The position numbers were made by a program, and so were the translations under genes. A stretch of 17,171 bases of DNA. It comes from SABY01 sp964612515. GTDB lineage: Bacteria; Bacteroidota; Bacteroidia; Bacteroidales; 4484-276. Every line of letters begins with the position of its first letter. The stretch's first letter is position 1. The stretch is from the NCBI GenBank assembly GCA_964612515.1, contig CAZTCX010000076.1:1-17171 (forward strand), given 5' to 3'. The notes beneath the pieces are model-generated. The model was not told where the DNA came from, searched no databases, and worked only from the letters and a program-made list of their open reading frames with translations. This document shows positions 15,301 through 17,171 of the stretch, one piece after another.

Positions 15301-15622
15301 ACGTGCTCCATGGGTTAACAGATTCGACCTGCGGATTGCACGCGAGTACTATTTTAATGTAGCCGGACAAAGAAACACCTTGCAATTTAGCCTTGACTGC
15401 TTAAACTTCGGCAACCTCCTCAACAGCGAATGGGGCGTTTACCAAACAAATTCAGGATCGAACAATGGTCGAATTTTGAAGTATGAAGGCAAGGATGCAG
15501 ACAACGTTCCAAGCTTCTCAATGGTAAAGGTTAATGGTGAATATCCCACAGAAACCTATTCTCCCTATTATAATTACTCCCAAGTTTGGCAACTCCAGAT
15601 TGGCGTAAGATATATTTTCTAA
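12329..15622 (+). CDS. Oar-like TonB-dependent receptor / outer-membrane protein
   Basis: A 1097-residue protein: a signal peptide (~1-23, ending MFG), a CarboxypepD_reg domain (~28-115: SAISGRVMGSG, SLPGATVIA, GFFNLTGMRAGG), a plug (~120-245: GASTNISNQQLNRMPTINRS, STNFTVDGANFNN, IEEIQVVVAPFDIRQSNF), then a large barrel ending WQLQIGVRYIF. The PTINRSIQDIARLSP and GGINAITKSGTNQF segments are typical of the Oar (OmpA-related) family, whose ligands are mostly unknown; Myxococcus Oar is tied to protein secretion. No SusD follows. It has its own 272-bp upstream region with TATTTTTA at 12271-12278 (one mismatch from TAnnTTTG), and a strong terminator follows, so it is probably a single-gene unit. 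Its AT-richer codon use than the preceding receptor may reflect high expression or a different history. Confidence 0.92.
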   Translation: MKRTLLNLIFTLALVFAAQTMFGQVTTSAISGRVMGSGNESLPGATVIATHQPSGTQYGTITNTEGFFNLTGMRAGGPYVVEVSFVGYSTEAYSDITLFLGQTFVLNVTLKEGSVELGEVMVVGQKASAFQTDKTGASTNISNQQLNRMPTINRSIQDIARLSPYANGMSFAGGDGRSTNFTVDGANFNNNFGLSSNLPGGGNPISLDAIEEIQVVVAPFDIRQSNFIGGGINAITKSGTNQFRGSAYTYYQNQNMRGNTIGDIDFGARDEESTKIYGVTFGGPIIKNKLFFFVNGEYELNPGQVVNYRPSDDGVANTDLLLSRTSKADMELVKQHLISKYGYDPGSYSSYPADESNKKLMARIDWNINSSNKLSVRYNYTKNQAWFPTNGNSTDAGFRNNSMDRISQYSMAFSNSIYSQDNTVNSIALDLNSRFSNKISNQFLATYTKIKDMRGSESSPFPFIDIMNGVNPDGSQILEPYMSAGYELFTWNNGVNNNIFNIVDNVNVYLNNHKITIGASYEHQMANNSYMRNGTGYYRYASLEDFLNQAAPRDFALTYGYGGDKNPAAEVAFNQFGLYAQDEWSVNPNFNLSYGIRADYLVYDDNLIANNAISELDFGGKTINTGEWPSAKVQVSPRVGFTWDIKGDQKMKLRGGTGLFAGRLPLVFFTNMPTNSGMVQGSYAAVTKYDADGNITSVDPNLALLAGPMITDVDEMIRVLGLQNTITPEQGALPRDINAVDPDFKMPQVWKTSLALDYEIPVSFPLSVTVEGIFTKTMNGVMLQNYDLKQPDDTWQRFTGADDRYIYPGKADLTYNGKNAYVLANTNDGWGAIGNISIFAEPAKDLNLMLSYTYTESNEVSGMPGSNAASAYSGLFEIDGPHLPLSQRSQYVVPSKVIGSASWKIPWGNDALKSGTIVNLFYSGFTPYGNTFAYTNDMNGDGMATDLLYIPNAKGEIRFVSPEDENAFFNFVDQDKYLSSHKGQYAEAYAARAPWVNRFDLRIAREYYFNVAGQRNTLQFSLDCLNFGNLLNSEWGVYQTNSGSNNGRILKYEGKDADNVPSFSMVKVNGEYPTETYSPYYNYSQVWQLQIGVRYIF

Positions 15623-15647
15623 AAGTTCCTTTTTTTGAACAAATCTT

Positions 15648-15687
15648 AAGAAGTCCTGCTATACCTGCAGGACTTCTTTTATTTTTG
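15648..15687 (+). terminator. Strong intrinsic terminator after the Oar-like gene
   Basis: A perfect 12-bp stem, AAGAAGTCCTGC (15648-15659) with GCAGGACTTCTT (15667-15678), has a 7-nt loop and is followed by TTATTTTT. It lies 26 bp after the stop codon. It should end transcription of the receptor and insulate the phosphodiesterase gene. The T-tract also contains TATTTTTG (15680-15687), which matches the -7 promoter word and could serve the next gene. Confidence 0.93.
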
Positions 15688-15718
15688 GCGCTATTTTATT
15701 AAAAATTAAAATTTAAAC

Positions 15719-16933
15719 ATGAAAAGTCAATTGTCTCTGCTGCTGATTATGATGGCAATTTCGTTCGTGTCATGTAGAAATGCTGTCGATAGCCCAACAA
15801 AACCATATCTCGTTGTACTCTCCATGGACGGCTTCCGGTGGGATTACAATCAAATGGCCAACAACCCCACCCTCGACAGTCTGGCTGCGGCTGGCGTAAA
15901 AGCTGAACGAATGATTCCTTCGTTTCCTACCGTGACTTTCCCTAACCATTACACTTTAGCCACCGGTCTTTATCCCGACCATCACGGCATTGTACTCAAC
16001 CATTTCTACGATCCGGAGAAGCAGCGCTATTATCGTATGAAAGACCCAGTTTCGAGAAATGACGGTACTTTCTATGGCGGCGAACCCATTTGGAATACCG
16101 CTCAAAAGCAAGGGCTGCGTGCGGCGACACTTTTCTGGGTAGGCTCCGAAGCCGACGTGCAGGGGAAGCACCCCGACATCTGGAAACCCTACGAGCACAA
16201 CATGCCTTACACTGCCCGCATCGACACCGTGCTTGCCTGGCTGCAACTACCCGAAGCGCAGCGGCCGCAACTGGTAATGTGGTATGTGGATGAGCCTGAT
16301 AGCGAAGGTCATACTTTTGGTCCCGACAGTCCGGAGATCGTCAAAACGGTGGAACATCTCGACTCGCTTCTCGGAGTTTTTATGCGTGGAATTTCCAGGC
16401 TACCCGATCATGACAAGATAAATGTGATTGTTCTGTCGGATCACGGCATGGGCAACATCGACACCGAAAGATCTGTATTGCTTGCCGATTATATCGACAC
16501 TACCTGGATTGCAGAAGCCCAGGGCGGCACTCCGGTTTGGGTTCTTCAGGCTGCTGATGGATTTCACGATTCGGTGGCGGCTGCGCTGGCCGAAGTTCCG
16601 CACATCAGTTGGTGGCCGTCGGAGCAGGTTCCCGAAAGACTTCATTTTGGCACAAATCCGCGCACCCTCGACTTTGTGGTGGCTGCCGACAGTAGTTGGA
16701 GTGTGGGCTACAAAAATGCCCGCAAATATCATGGCGGCGCCCACGGCTACGACAATGCCAACTCCGACATGCACACCATTTTCTATGCAGCGGGCCCGGC
16801 TTTCCGCAACGATGGTTTTGTAAATCCACCCTTTGCCAACGTTTCAGTGTATCCGCTCATGTGCCGCGTCCTGGGAATAGAAGCCGCGCCCAACGATGGA
16901 AACATCGACGAGGTAGCTGGGATGTTAAAGTGA
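15719..16933 (+). CDS. Ectonucleotide pyrophosphatase/phosphodiesterase (NPP) family lipoprotein
   Basis: A 404-residue member of the alkaline-phosphatase superfamily, NPP branch, which cleaves phosphodiester or pyrophosphate bonds (nucleotides, FAD, NAD, phospholipids, depending on member). A lipoprotein signal ends in SFVSC, with Cys19 as the lipidated residue. Two-metal-site residues are visible: Asp37 (SMDGFR), nucleophile Thr73 in TVTFPNHYTLATG, Asp194 and His198 in DEPDSEGHTFGP, Asp241-His242 in LSDHGMG, and His342 in GGAHGYDN. Length fits the family. The residues after Cys (Arg-Asn-Ala-Val) do not form an acidic surface-export signal, so it is probably anchored facing the periplasm. 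It follows the terminator of the Oar-like gene and may start from the TATTTTTG at 15680. The substrate cannot be read from the sequence. Confidence 0.93.
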   Translation: MKSQLSLLLIMMAISFVSCRNAVDSPTKPYLVVLSMDGFRWDYNQMANNPTLDSLAAAGVKAERMIPSFPTVTFPNHYTLATGLYPDHHGIVLNHFYDPEKQRYYRMKDPVSRNDGTFYGGEPIWNTAQKQGLRAATLFWVGSEADVQGKHPDIWKPYEHNMPYTARIDTVLAWLQLPEAQRPQLVMWYVDEPDSEGHTFGPDSPEIVKTVEHLDSLLGVFMRGISRLPDHDKINVIVLSDHGMGNIDTERSVLLADYIDTTWIAEAQGGTPVWVLQAADGFHDSVAAALAEVPHISWWPSEQVPERLHFGTNPRTLDFVVAADSSWSVGYKNARKYHGGAHGYDNANSDMHTIFYAAGPAFRNDGFVNPPFANVSVYPLMCRVLGIEAAPNDGNIDEVAGMLK

Positions 16934-16937
16934 TTTG

Positions 16938-16975
16938 TGGATGTGTGGATGTATGGATGTATGGATGTATGGATT
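16938..16975 (+). repeat. Octanucleotide tandem repeat (TGGATGTA)n
   Basis: One TGGATGTG, three perfect TGGATGTA units and a partial TGGATT lie directly after the stop of the phosphodiesterase gene. Confidence 0.9.
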
Positions 16976-17032
16976 AAAAGATTTTGGATTTTAGTTAAAC
17001 AGCAAGGACGAAGAACGATTCACACCTGCCAT

Positions 17033-17117
17033 GTGGTTGAGCGGAGCCGAAGGTAAGGATGATTAGCAATTAACAAATAACAATTAACGATTAACAAATA
17101 ACGATTAACAAATAACC
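17033..17117. repeat. REP-like word and AT-rich interspersed repeat
   Basis: GTGGTTGAGCGGAGCCGAAG at 17033-17052 is a variant of the REP-like word at 4659-4678. It is followed (17065-17117) by repeats of ATTAACAAATAAC and ATTAACG, the complement of words at 8334-8379. No gene is seen in 16934-17117. Confidence 0.55.
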
Positions 17118-17171
17118 TGTCAATGACTGAAATAAGTTGACCAAAATACAACAAAAAAGTCAGCGACATGA
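17118..17171 (+). mobile_element. Possible insertion-sequence terminus entering the right edge (tentative)
   Basis: TGTCAATGACTGAAATAAG, TTGACC contains inverted GTCAA (17119-17123) and TTGAC (17137-17141) and starts abruptly after the AT-rich repeat. An ATG at 17168-17170 follows and could open a transposase, but only one codon is visible. It resembles in style the terminal sequences of transposons with GTTGACC-type ends. No match can be tested here. Confidence 0.25.

Noticed and set aside
12329..15622. SusC-SusD polysaccharide utilisation locus
   Set aside because: No SusD-like gene, glycoside hydrolase or sugar regulator is adjacent, and the protein reads as Oar-like.

Overview
The window reads as a scaffolded draft or metagenome-assembled fragment of a Bacteroidota (Bacteroidetes) chromosome, probably Bacteroidales-like. 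The evidence is: two large outer-membrane TonB-dependent receptors with CarboxypepD_reg N-termini, a DUF6377-type TPR/HTH membrane protein, a 7TM-HD phosphohydrolase, AT-rich leaders without clear Shine-Dalgarno sites, and several copies of the Bacteroidetes -7 promoter word TAnnTTTG. The intergenic repeats are of a kind common in environmental Bacteroidetes. A 10-N scaffold gap at 4572-4581 shows it is draft sequence. Genus cannot be fixed from this alone.

Layout. 1-219 (-): N-terminus of an acidic, Gln/Glu-rich protein that runs off the left edge. 582-1645: three small membrane proteins (one +; two on -, one of them a TM-SHOCT protein) around a duplicated ~124-bp hairpin repeat. 1918-2814 (-): CDF zinc-type cation exporter. 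2992-4605 (+): DUF6377 membrane regulator, interrupted by the gap. 4606-4792: interspersed-repeat cluster. 4793-5131 (-): MIF/phenylpyruvate tautomerase homologue. 5278-7350 (-): 7TM-HD (PgpH-type, likely cyclic-di-AMP) phosphodiesterase. 7493-8272 (+): cytoplasmic-type SH3/NlpC-P60 peptidase. 8273-8602: intergenic region with two different 7-bp tandem repeats. 8603-8950 (+): thioredoxin-fold protein with a displaced active-site cysteine pair. 9075-12056 (+): a promoter, a clear FMN riboswitch, a candidate terminator and a TonB-dependent receptor. 12329-15622 (+): Oar-like TonB-dependent receptor ending at a strong terminator. 15719-16933 (+): nucleotide pyrophosphatase/phosphodiesterase lipoprotein. 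16934-17171: tandem and interspersed repeats and a possible insertion-sequence end.

The most informative part is the FMN riboswitch placed directly before a lone TonB-dependent receptor. It implies that the receptor is made when cellular FMN is low and imports a flavin or flavin precursor across the outer membrane. The lipoprotein phosphodiesterase downstream belongs to a family able to split FAD-type pyrophosphates, so a flavin-salvage role is conceivable. It has its own transcription unit, however, and this link is only a hypothesis. The other genes are housekeeping or envelope-stress functions with no evident common pathway, apart from a divergent pair (c-di-AMP-type phosphodiesterase and peptidoglycan-peptide hydrolase) that may both relate to cell-wall homeostasis. 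No CRISPR array, tRNA, rRNA or complete transposon was seen.
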